DNA of 10,738 nt from CAYOYK01 sp964408185 (GTDB lineage: Bacteria > Bacillota > Clostridia > Christensenellales > Aristaeellaceae), in contig CAYOYK010000077.1 of NCBI GenBank assembly GCA_964408185.1, positions 1 through 10,738 of the forward strand, read 5' to 3'. Position 1 is the first letter of the stretch. Each line of letters starts with the position of its first letter. The position numbers were made by a program, and so were the translations under genes. Positions 1 to 5,140 of this stretch are shown one piece after another. The notes beneath the pieces are model-generated. The model saw only the letters and a list, made by a program, of their open reading frames with translations. It had not been told where the DNA came from and ran no database searches.

Positions 1-28
1 ACCTCGTATCGAGATTGGCGTCCTTTTA

Positions 29-56
29 TGGTGGAGCATAGGAGACTCGAACTCCA
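29..56 (-). other. tRNA/tmRNA 3'-end fragment, likely attachment site (att)
   Basis: Read on the minus strand, this stretch gives a T-arm (GGAG, loop TTCGAGT, CTCC), a seven-base acceptor strand ATGCTCC, discriminator A and an encoded CCA. The bases further upstream on that strand do not form an anticodon arm, and the outermost T-stem pair is a T/T mismatch, so only the 3' end of the RNA gene is present. Tyrosine integrases of phages and integrative elements commonly recombine in the 3' end of tRNA or ssrA genes, and the integrase gene ends 38 bases away. I infer that this is the attachment site at the element's left boundary, with bases 1-28 being host DNA. Whether the RNA is a tRNA or tmRNA cannot be decided here. 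Confidence 0.6.
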
Positions 57-93
57 ATCCCAGCCACCAATCCACCCAATTCTCACACCGTTT

Positions 94-1143
94 TCACTTC
101 CTCGTGTCATATTTCGTGTCATATTTCTCAAAATATGATGTGATCTTCGCGTCCACCTCTTTCCGCTTGTCGCGGAAAGTGTGCTGGTACACCGCTTTCA
201 GCATGCCCGGCGTGGCGTGCCCCATAATCTCCATCGCGTACTTGTCGGGCACGCCCAGCGCCAGCATGATGCTGGCCGTATAGTGCCGCAAATCGTGAAA
301 TCGGCACTTTAGCCCGACCGCGTCGCGCAGCGCGACAAACCGCTTTGTGATGCCGTCCGGCCTGATCCCCACGATGTAAGGCTTTGTGTGATCCGCCAGG
401 TCGAGGATCGTCTGCATCACGTGAGGCGGCAGGGATACCACGCGGGTTCCCGCGAAGGACTTCGGCGGCTTTACGACCCAGCTCCCGCTGTCGGCCCTCA
501 CCACCGCCTTGCTGATCGATACCGTCGATGCGTCCGCGTCCAGGTCGCCCAGCGTGAGCGCCCCGATCTCGGATCGCCGCAGCCCGCCGAAGGCGGCAAG
601 CAGCACCGCCATCAGCAAATGCCCGTCCGCATGCTTGACCAGCGCCTCAACGCCCGTATCGTCCGGGACGTAGATTTCGTGTCGCACAGGCTTTGGCAAG
701 TTGACGCCTCGCAGGCTGAGGTCTGGCAGGTACTCCGCCAGCGCGGCGGTCACGATCCCGTAAGCGCACCGCATCGTCTTGGGGGAGACGCGCGCCGCGT
801 CCGCGTTGATCGCGCGCTGCACCTGCTGCACGGTCAGGCTGCCGATGGGGATGTCCATCAGGCCCTGCAAGTTGTTGCGCCGCTTGGCGCGGTAGCTGAC
901 AATGGTGGACGGCGAGAGGATGGAGGCCCGAGCGTCGATATATCGGTCAATCGCCTGCCCAACCGTGATCGCGGCGGGCTTCCGGGCCTCCCGGCGCGTC
1001 AGCGCATACTGCGCGGCCAGATACTCCGCCTCTTTCCGCGTCTCCGCCGTAAAGGACTTGTAGTGCTGCTTCCCGTCGCCCGCGTCCGCTTGGGCGCGCA
1101 CGCGCCAGCTGCCGGACGGGAGCTTTACCGCCTTGGTGGCCAA
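94..1143 (-). CDS. int: Tyrosine site-specific integrase
   Basis: A 349-residue phage-type tyrosine recombinase that would integrate and excise the element at the adjacent attachment site. The N-terminal ~45 residues look like an arm-binding domain (SWRVRAQAD...KSFTAETRKEAE), residues ~60-140 fit the SAM-like core-binding domain, and the catalytic domain carries R189 (GGLRRSEIGAL), a candidate hairpin lysine near K228, H283-R286 (HDLRH), H309 (MGHAT) and nucleophile Y319. The length is normal for the family. The start is a TTG at 1141-1143, chosen because a perfect AAAGGAGG (complement of 1152-1159) lies 8 nt upstream and no ATG matches it. The start overlaps the end of the upstream membrane-protein gene by 19 nt, suggesting translational coupling. 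The C-terminus contains a duplicated YDTKYDT produced by a 12-bp tandem repeat. Confidence 0.95.
   Translation of the reverse strand: MATKAVKLPSGSWRVRAQADAGDGKQHYKSFTAETRKEAEYLAAQYALTRREARKPAAITVGQAIDRYIDARASILSPSTIVSYRAKRRNNLQGLMDIPIGSLTVQQVQRAINADAARVSPKTMRCAYGIVTAALAEYLPDLSLRGVNLPKPVRHEIYVPDDTGVEALVKHADGHLLMAVLLAAFGGLRRSEIGALTLGDLDADASTVSISKAVVRADSGSWVVKPPKSFAGTRVVSLPPHVMQTILDLADHTKPYIVGIRPDGITKRFVALRDAVGLKCRFHDLRHYTASIMLALGVPDKYAMEIMGHATPGMLKAVYQHTFRDKRKEVDAKITSYFEKYDTKYDTRK
103..126. repeat. 12-bp tandem duplication in the integrase 3' end
   Basis: The unit CGTGTCATATTT occurs twice back to back at 103-114 and 115-126. It adds four codons in frame to the extreme C-terminus of the integrase (YDT-K-YDT), after the catalytic tyrosine domain, so activity is probably not lost. 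Confidence 0.85.
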
Positions 1144-1523
1144 GACACGCGCCTCCTTTCCTCGCTGCCGGTCTCAGGCAGCGCCCATTGCTCGCTTTCG
1201 GGCGCTTCTCCGTAAAGGATCACATAGATTTCTTTTAGCTGTTGCTCGCTCGGCACGATCCGCGCGCCCTCCAGATCGTCCAGCAGCCGATTCAGAGCAT
1301 GACTCCTTTTTTTTCGACGTTCCGTCCCTGTCAGCCGTTCTCCCATCAGTAGGATGTAGCAACTGGATACCCATGCCGCGCCAACATCCAGCGCCGTAAT
1401 CCAAATCGAGTTCGTTTTGAATACGTAGCTCAACGAGGCTAATAGCACATATAGCGCCATTAACCCGGTCACCCTGCACGTAAAGTCAGTTGGCATCTTT
1501 TTCGGCTTTTCTTCTTGCAGCAT
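1125..1523 (-). CDS. Small two-helix membrane protein of the lysogeny module
   Basis: A 132-residue protein of no family I recognise. Two hydrophobic segments are visible, about residues 17-35 (VTGLMALYVLLASLSYVF) and 40-60 (IWITALDVGAAWVSSCYILLM), followed by a basic, probably cytoplasmic tail from residue 68 (ERRKKRSH) with a charged helical stretch. The ATG at 1521-1523 is preceded by a GAAAGGCAGGGG-like purine run. The gene lies 49 nt after the ImmA-like gene and overlaps the integrase start by 19 nt, with the integrase Shine-Dalgarno inside it, so expression of the two should be coupled. Small membrane proteins between repressor and integrase in Firmicutes prophages are often lysogenic conversion or superinfection-exclusion genes; that role is inference from position only. 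Confidence 0.75.
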   Translation of the reverse strand: MLQEEKPKKMPTDFTCRVTGLMALYVLLASLSYVFKTNSIWITALDVGAAWVSSCYILLMGERLTGTERRKKRSHALNRLLDDLEGARIVPSEQQLKEIYVILYGEAPESEQWALPETGSEERRRVSWPPRR

Positions 1524-1572
1524 TCGCCACCCCTGCCTTTCTCAACACATCCGACGCCGCAATTTGATCGCT

Positions 1573-1977
1573 TCATATCAGCCCCAGCATCCGATAGTAT
1601 GCAATCGCCTTGGCTGCGTACTCGCATGTCACGTCAAACAGCTCCGCAATTTCCCACGTCTCCAGCGCCCCGCGCTTGCACGCCTCGCGCACCTTCCCAA
1701 CGGGAAGCAGGCGGGAATAGGCCCATTTATCGGCTTTCCTCTCAGCTTTTTCCAGCACGTCGTATTTCGAATGGCGGTTGTAAAAACCGCCGTACTCGCA
1801 ATGCCCCAAACCGTGCGCAAGGCACTGCTTCTCCATCCTCCCGCGCAGGCGGGTGTCCAGCGCAATGTAGCACCGTATCCCGCTTTCCATCTCCATGGAC
1901 GGCGCGCTTTCAAGGCGCATGTGTACAACCGCGTGCCCCCGCGCATCCGCCAGCGCATACAATTCACTTGTGTTCAC
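1573..1977 (-). CDS. ImmA/IrrE-family protein with altered HExxH motif (HGLGH)
   Basis: A 134-residue protein matching the ImmA/IrrE family, zinc metalloproteases that cleave the partner repressor to induce mobile elements. Family landmarks are the metal-binding region at residues 53-68 (LAHGLGHCEYGGFYNR), E79 in ERKADKWA as candidate third ligand, and the helical tail GALETWEIAELFDVTCEYAAKA. The usual HELGH reads H55-G56-L57-G58-H59: codon 56 is GGT (complement of 1810-1812), so the general-base glutamate is absent while both histidines remain. The protein may bind zinc and the repressor but is predicted not to cleave. It starts with GTG at 1975-1977 and overlaps the end of the repressor gene by 14 nt, with GAGG a few bases upstream. 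The fold assignment is strong; loss of activity is inferred from the motif. Confidence 0.85.
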   Translation of the reverse strand: MNTSELYALADARGHAVVHMRLESAPSMEMESGIRCYIALDTRLRGRMEKQCLAHGLGHCEYGGFYNRHSKYDVLEKAERKADKWAYSRLLPVGKVREACKRGALETWEIAELFDVTCEYAAKAIAYYRMLGLI

Positions 1978-2722
1978 GCGCCTCGCGCTCCTTCACATAC
2001 TGCGCAAACCTCTTTACTTCCTCAAATTGCGCGTCCGTTATCCCCTTTGAGCCGCCAAAGAGGGCAAACTTCAATCCCTCGTCCGCAACGCGGCTGTCCT
2101 CCGCGCCGTTCCGCTCTTCGTTCCCACGGTATATCGTCGTTCCATCCTCCATGCCAACCGCAACCCCGTATTGTTTGTACAGCGCGTCATACAAGCACTT
2201 GTCCATTGTTTTGGTTGCCATCGGCTGCCCAAGCATCATGGCCACGTAGTCGGGAAAACTCGGATGCCCCGCAACACCGTGCGTTTGCACGCTCCGGCAA
2301 AACAGCGCTTTGTATACGTTGATCTGGGCCTCCCGCTTCTCCTCCTCGCTGGCCCCGGCCTTGCTCAAAATATTTCTGCTCTCGGACTTCACGGCCTCTC
2401 GCTCGTAGGAGCACCAATAAAACCCGAACGCCGCTTTTGCCTCCAGCGCGCTTTCGTGGTTTTTTTTGTGCTCGTCGGAGCCGTCGTCGTCGGCCGCAAG
2501 ATACCCGTATCCGCAAATCGGGCAATAGGTGTCCTCACCCGTCAGCAGATAGCGTGTGCTCACCCCAAGGACGTCCGCAACGCTGAGCAGCCGGATTGCC
2601 TTTGGCTCCGTTCGCGCCCAGTTGTACAGGCTTCGCTCGCCCATACTCGTCTTTTTTTCCAGCTCGGCAACCGTATACCCCTTTTCCTTGCATAGCTGGA
2701 GAATCCTTTCGACAAGCCCCAT
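1964..2722 (-). CDS. XRE-family phage repressor (CI-like, ImmR type) with zinc motif
   Basis: A 252-residue lysogeny repressor candidate. Residues 1-60 form an XRE helix-turn-helix with recognition helix around GERSLYNW (28-35). C67, C70, H85 and H89 form a C2H2-like zinc site. The C-terminal FALFGGSKGITDAQFEEV motif resembles the tail of many clostridial repressors that pair with ImmA proteins. No LexA-like S24 peptidase domain is visible, so RecA-triggered self-cleavage is not expected. The ATG at 2720-2722 is chosen over an upstream in-frame TTG at 2761 because AGGTGA lies just before it (complement of 2728-2733). Transcription should start near 2848 from the minus-strand promoter, giving a leader of ~126 nt that contains operator-like sites and the opposing promoter. 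The downstream ImmA-like gene overlaps its end. Confidence 0.88.
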   Translation of the reverse strand: MGLVERILQLCKEKGYTVAELEKKTSMGERSLYNWARTEPKAIRLLSVADVLGVSTRYLLTGEDTYCPICGYGYLAADDDGSDEHKKNHESALEAKAAFGFYWCSYEREAVKSESRNILSKAGASEEEKREAQINVYKALFCRSVQTHGVAGHPSFPDYVAMMLGQPMATKTMDKCLYDALYKQYGVAVGMEDGTTIYRGNEERNGAEDSRVADEGLKFALFGGSKGITDAQFEEVKRFAQYVKEREAREHK

Positions 2723-2731
2723 ACGCTCACC

Positions 2732-2745
2732 TCGTAGAAATATGA
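2732..2745. promoter_or_regulatory. Operator-like site 1
   Basis: TCGTA-GAAA-TATGA, an imperfect 5-4-5 inverted repeat with one mismatch. It lies in the repressor leader and touches the repressor ribosome binding site, so protein bound here could limit repressor synthesis. Centre-to-centre distance to site 2 is 31 bp, about three helical turns. Confidence 0.6.
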
Positions 2746-2754
2746 TTTTTCCTG

Positions 2755-2783
2755 TTGACAAATCGCAGTTCTACGATTATAAT
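2755..2783 (+). promoter_or_regulatory. Rightward sigma-A promoter for the early operon
   Basis: A perfect consensus: TTGACA at 2755-2760, a 17-bp spacer, TATAAT at 2778-2783, with initiation expected near 2790. Operator-like site 2 (2763-2776) fills the spacer, so a repressor bound there would block RNA polymerase. It should drive the Cro-like gene and the tightly packed plus-strand genes behind it. It faces the leftward promoter, and the two predicted transcripts overlap by about 59 nt. Confidence 0.88.
2763..2776. promoter_or_regulatory. Operator-like site 2
   Basis: TCGCA-GTTC-TACGA, a 5-4-5 inverted repeat with one mismatch, entirely within the spacer of the rightward promoter. Binding here should repress the early operon. 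Confidence 0.7.
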
Positions 2784-2824
2784 GCCATTGTACCGGGTGC
2801 CATCCGTACAAAAGGGTCAATTCT

Positions 2825-2838
2825 TCGTAGTCATACGA
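2825..2838. promoter_or_regulatory. Operator-like site 3
   Basis: TCGTA-GTCA-TACGA, the only site of the four with perfect 5-4-5 symmetry. It lies just downstream of the leftward start point and within the rightward leader; its centre is 34 bp from site 4 and 62 bp from site 2. Confidence 0.7.
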
Positions 2839-2854
2839 GCGATTCGTCTTCTGT

Positions 2855-2883
2855 ATTGTAGCAGATTTACGAATCGTCGTCAA
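2855..2883 (-). promoter_or_regulatory. Leftward sigma-A promoter for the lysogeny operon
   Basis: On the minus strand the -35 is TTGACG (complement of 2878-2883), the spacer is 17 bp and the -10 is TACAAT (complement of 2855-2860). Initiation is expected near 2848. Operator-like site 4 (2859-2872) lies in the spacer and touches the -10. This is the best candidate promoter for repressor, ImmA-like protein, membrane protein and integrase. Confidence 0.8.
2859..2872. promoter_or_regulatory. Operator-like site 4
   Basis: TAGCA-GATT-TACGA, the most degenerate left half of the set but with an intact right half. It overlaps the spacer and two bases of the -10 of the leftward promoter, so binding should shut off the lysogeny operon. 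Confidence 0.6.
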
Positions 2884-2907
2884 TCCACAAGATAAGGGGG
2901 TGCGCCA

Positions 2908-3117
2908 TTGCTACTATACAACATCAAGATTGTCTGCAAACAACGCGGTATCAGCCTTCGCAGGCTAGAACGCGACGTCGGGCTGGGAAAGCGCTCGCTT
3001 TACAACTGGGGGAAACACTCTCCCTCCGTGCAGACCATCCAGCGGGTCGCGGTTTATCTGCATTGCCCCGTAGAAGCCTTGCTCGGTTCCTATGACGAGC
3101 GCGTCTCCACCAAGTAA
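2908..3117 (+). CDS. Cro-like XRE regulator
   Basis: A 69-residue protein that is essentially one XRE helix-turn-helix domain (residues ~3-60, recognition helix around GKRSLYNW at 27-34). It is the first gene of the rightward operon, in the Cro position. It shares SLYNW in the recognition helix with the repressor, so both probably read the same operators; that is inference. The start is TTG at 2908-2910, supported by AAGGGGG about 7 nt upstream and the absence of an in-frame ATG. The leader from the predicted start point near 2790 is about 118 nt and contains operator-like sites 3 and 4. Confidence 0.85.
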   Translation: MLLYNIKIVCKQRGISLRRLERDVGLGKRSLYNWGKHSPSVQTIQRVAVYLHCPVEALLGSYDERVSTK

Positions 3118-3151
3118 ACGCCGCCCATTTCGCCCGAAAGGAGCCCATCCC

Positions 3152-3412
3152 ATGCCAAAAGTCTACCTGACCCAAGCCCAGCGCGATCTGGCCACCGCCC
3201 GCGACGCGGACGACGCGCTGCGTATCCTCGTGTCCGTGTGGCGCATGCGCACGCGGCAAAACCAAAAGGCCCTCGCCCGGCAGCTTGGCATGACGGATGC
3301 GACGCTCTGCCGCCGCATGCAAAGCCCGGAAACATTCACCCTTCGGGAGCTTCGCCGCCTCGCGTCCACGCTGGAGCTGAGCCGGGACGAAGCCACCCGC
3401 TGCGTGCTGTAA
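3152..3412 (+). CDS. Small HTH DNA-binding protein
   Basis: An 86-residue basic protein with a helix-turn-helix at about residues 36-58 (NQKALARQLGMTDATLCRRM), followed by a helical stretch with the LRELRRLASTLELS pattern seen in XRE domains. It is probably a second early phage regulator, of unknown target. ATG 3152 is chosen over an upstream in-frame ATG at 3092 because AAAGGAG (3138-3144) sits 7 nt before it and the upstream ATG would overlap the Cro-like gene. Confidence 0.8.
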   Translation: MPKVYLTQAQRDLATARDADDALRILVSVWRMRTRQNQKALARQLGMTDATLCRRMQSPETFTLRELRRLASTLELSRDEATRCVL

Positions 3413-3427
3413 GGAGGCCGACCGAAA

Positions 3428-3685
3428 ATGCTGACCGTCAACCCTCCCCATTTTACCACCACCCGCACATGGAGCGAGGACAGCCGCTACGAGGCGCGCG
3501 GGGAGCATGCGCTGTTCCGGGACGGGGTGTACCGCCGGGTATGGCGCGCGTACTACCAAGGCGCGCAGATCGGGGAGCTGCAAGGCACGCTGAGCCTGCT
3601 GGCGCTGGAGGCGGACATCGCGCAGTACGCGCGGGAGCGCGCCGCGCTGGATATCGAAAGGAGAACACAATGGATAGCACAATGA
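3428..3685 (+). CDS. Hypothetical early phage protein
   Basis: An 85-residue protein of no recognised family. It has a mixed, aromatic-rich N-terminal half (HFTTTRTW, RDGVYRRVWRAYYQG) and a C-terminal amphipathic helix (LSLLALEADIAQYARERAALDIERR). AAGGAGG (3411-3417) overlaps the previous stop codon and serves its ATG. It overlaps the next gene by 16 nt, so it is part of the same coupled operon. Confidence 0.75.
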   Translation: MLTVNPPHFTTTRTWSEDSRYEARGEHALFRDGVYRRVWRAYYQGAQIGELQGTLSLLALEADIAQYARERAALDIERRTQWIAQ

Positions 3686-4116
3686 AGAAGTACGAGCTGA
3701 CAGAGAAAACAAAGGAGCTGAATGGCCGCACGCTGCACCGCATCCGCGCGCTGGTCGCGGTTGGCGACGACGTGGAGGCGGGCGATCTGGGCGGTTGGGT
3801 CGAGAGCGAGACCAGCCTGAGCCAAGAGGGCAACGCGTGGGTCTTCGGCAACGCGTTGGTCTACGGCAACGCGCGGCTGACGGCCACTGCGCACTATCTT
3901 ACGATCGGCCCCATCGGGAGCCGAGACAGCACCACCACATTCTTTCGCGGCAAGGATCGGCGCATCTATGTTGCGTGCGGTTTCTTTCGCGGCGATCTGG
4001 ACGCGTTCCGCGCCGCCGTAAGCAAGACCCACGGGGACAACCGTCACGCCAAGGCGTATCTTGCGGCGATCGAGCTGGCCAAGCTGCAAATCATCGAGGA
4101 AGCGAAGGAGGAATGA
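3670..4116 (+). CDS. Phage protein with short left-handed beta-helix-like repeats
   Basis: A 148-residue protein of a type common in temperate phage early regions but of unknown function. The N-terminus (residues 1-50) carries YELTEKTKELNGRTLHRIRA and a GDLGGWVE motif. Residues ~54-70 hold hexapeptide-like units (GNAWVF, GNALVY, GNARLT) typical of a left-handed beta-helix. The C-terminal region (CGFFRGDLDAF...THGDNRHAKAYLAAIELAK) matches the usual tail of these proteins. Related proteins often have more repeats, so this looks like a short version. ATG 3670 has AAAGGAGA 6 nt upstream; a second ATG lies four codons in. Confidence 0.75.
   Translation: MDSTMKKYELTEKTKELNGRTLHRIRALVAVGDDVEAGDLGGWVESETSLSQEGNAWVFGNALVYGNARLTATAHYLTIGPIGSRDSTTTFFRGKDRRIYVACGFFRGDLDAFRAAVSKTHGDNRHAKAYLAAIELAKLQIIEEAKEE
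3829..3873. repeat. 18-bp period coding repeat
   Basis: GGCAACGCG recurs at 3829, 3847 and 3865, within near-identical 18-bp units. These encode the G-N-A-x-V-x hexapeptides of the beta-helix protein. Such repeats can expand or contract by slippage. Confidence 0.8.
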
Positions 4117-4119
4117 CGC

Positions 4120-4659
4120 ATGCTGTACATGATCCGCCGCTATCGCGCCGATAAGTCCCGCTGCAAGCGCCGCGCCGCGCCGGTACTGGGCGCAGACCGC
4201 ACCGCGCTGGCCTGCCTGCTGGCCGCCGCTGGGCTGGCCCTGCTGCTGCTGTGCGTGCTCGCCGCGTCCGCGCGGGCGGATGCCACCTGCTACGCCACGC
4301 ACACCACCGGGCGGCTCAACATCAGGGACAAGCCCGGCGGGGAGGTCGTCGGATACCTGTGGCCGGGCGACGCGGTGACCGTGCTGGATACCGCCGACGG
4401 CTGGGCGCATGTAGAGGCCGATATCGAGGCCGGGGAGGGCTACGTGAGCATGGACTACCTGAGCGACCAGCCCGCGGACAGCGGGACGTACACCGTGACC
4501 AGCGACGGCCGGGTGCGGGTGCGCAACAGCCCGGACGGCTCGCCCACGGGGCATTACCTCCACGATGGGGATACCGTGACCGTGACAGGCTGGCTGCAAG
4601 GCTGGGCAAGGATAGAGACAGGCTGGGTGGACGGGCAGTATCTCGTCCGGGACCCGTGA
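4120..4659 (+). CDS. Membrane-anchored or exported protein with two SH3b domains
   Basis: A 179-residue protein with a very basic N-terminus (RRYRADKSRCKRR), a hydrophobic segment at residues ~29-50 and an ASARADA stretch that could be a signal peptidase site. Two bacterial SH3 domains follow, about residues 57-114 (GRLNIRDKPGGEVVGYLWPGD) and 123-177 (GRVRVRNSPDG...GHYLHDGD). SH3b domains usually bind peptidoglycan or its peptides, so the protein probably acts outside the membrane at the wall. No catalytic domain is present, so it is not itself a lysin. AAGGAGG (4105-4111) sits 8 nt before the ATG, and the gene is 3 nt from the previous stop. Its place in an early operon rather than a lysis cassette is unusual. 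Confidence 0.82.
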   Translation: MLYMIRRYRADKSRCKRRAAPVLGADRTALACLLAAAGLALLLLCVLAASARADATCYATHTTGRLNIRDKPGGEVVGYLWPGDAVTVLDTADGWAHVEADIEAGEGYVSMDYLSDQPADSGTYTVTSDGRVRVRNSPDGSPTGHYLHDGDTVTVTGWLQGWARIETGWVDGQYLVRDP

Positions 4660-4928
4660 TCCGCCTCGTCGTGCGCGGCACGCAGGCCGAGACCGATCTG
4701 TACGGCAAAGCGGGCGGCGTCCTCGTCGAGCTGGCGCTGGGCACGCACGCCGCGCTCAAGGAGCTGTCGCGCGTCACAGGCAACGACGTGCCCACGCTCG
4801 CGGACGCGCTCTGCGCGGCCGTCCGGCAGGCTGCAAAACGTGACCAGCCTGTGGACGCATCCGCAAAGCCCCAAAAAAGGAGAGAAAAAGGGAATGTTAC
4901 ATCTAAAGGCCACAAACGGAATGCGTGA
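4656..4928 (+). CDS. Hypothetical early phage protein
   Basis: A 90-residue protein, function not recognised. Residues 1-70 appear folded and mixed alpha/beta (IRLVVRGTQAETDLYGKAGG, then a helical region ELALGTHAALKELSRVTG), and the last ~25 residues are a basic, low-complexity tail. The start is inferred as GTG at 4656-4658, which overlaps the previous TGA (GTGA). No strong ribosome binding site is visible, so translation probably depends on coupling to the SH3b gene. An alternative in-frame GTG lies at 4674. Confidence 0.65.
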   Translation: MIRLVVRGTQAETDLYGKAGGVLVELALGTHAALKELSRVTGNDVPTLADALCAAVRQAAKRDQPVDASAKPQKRREKGNVTSKGHKRNA

Positions 4929-4962
4929 AGTAACCATCGAAGGCGCCGCCGTCCATGAGTAA
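4894..4962 (+). CDS. 22-residue ORF, possible coupling peptide or remnant
   Basis: A very short ORF reading MLHLKATNGMREVTIEGAAV plus two residues. It has a purine-rich upstream region including AAAAAAGGAGAG, it overlaps the end of the preceding gene, and its stop overlaps the ATG of the next gene by 8 nt (ATGAGTAA). Because the next gene has almost no ribosome binding site of its own, this ORF may deliver ribosomes to it. It could instead be the surviving N-terminus of a longer phage protein. There is no direct evidence that the peptide is made. Confidence 0.45.
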   Translation: MLHLKATNGMREVTIEGAAVHE

Positions 4963-5140
4963 GACGCAAGCCACCATCTGCCCGGAGTGCGGCGCGCACC
5001 TCGACCCCGGCGAGACCTGCGATTGCGCAAAAAAGGAGCCGGACGGCGGCAACCGCGCGGCCCCAAGGGTAAAAACACAAGCCAAGTATACCACGCCCGC
5101 CCGCATGGCGCAAGCGTGGAGAGAATGGGAGGCCAAATAA
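4955..5140 (+). CDS. Small zinc-ribbon-like protein
   Basis: A 61-residue protein with a cysteine cluster at C9, C12, C22 and C24 (CPECGAHLDPGETCDC), consistent with a treble-clef or zinc-ribbon knuckle, followed by a basic disordered part and a short helix (TPARMAQAWREWEAK). Similar small Cys-rich proteins are frequent in Firmicutes phage early regions; the function is unknown. The ATG lacks a good ribosome binding site and overlaps the preceding 22-codon ORF. Its stop shares one base with the next start (TAATG). Confidence 0.75.
   Translation: MSKTQATICPECGAHLDPGETCDCAKKEPDGGNRAAPRVKTQAKYTTPARMAQAWREWEAK

Noticed and set aside
57..93. Rho-independent terminator after the integrase
   Set aside because: No stable GC-rich stem followed by a U-run was found on either strand between the integrase stop and the attachment site.
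1..110. A complete tRNA gene at the left end
   Set aside because: Only the T-arm and acceptor 3' strand are present; no D-arm, anticodon arm or 5' acceptor strand could be found on the minus strand.
2723..2761. N-terminal extension of the repressor from TTG 2761
   Set aside because: The extension has no ribosome binding site, whereas ATG 2722 has AGGTGA just upstream and begins exactly at the HTH domain.
2776..2820. Other minus-strand promoter elements (TATAAT from the palindrome ATTATAAT; TTGACC at 2815-2820)
   Set aside because: The palindromic -10 has no matching -35, and TTGACC is 22 bp from the nearest -10-like TACAAT. The pair at 2855-2883 has ideal spacing.
3829..3876. CRISPR-like or regulatory repeat
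   Set aside because: The 18-bp periodicity is in frame and explained by hexapeptide repeats in the encoded protein.
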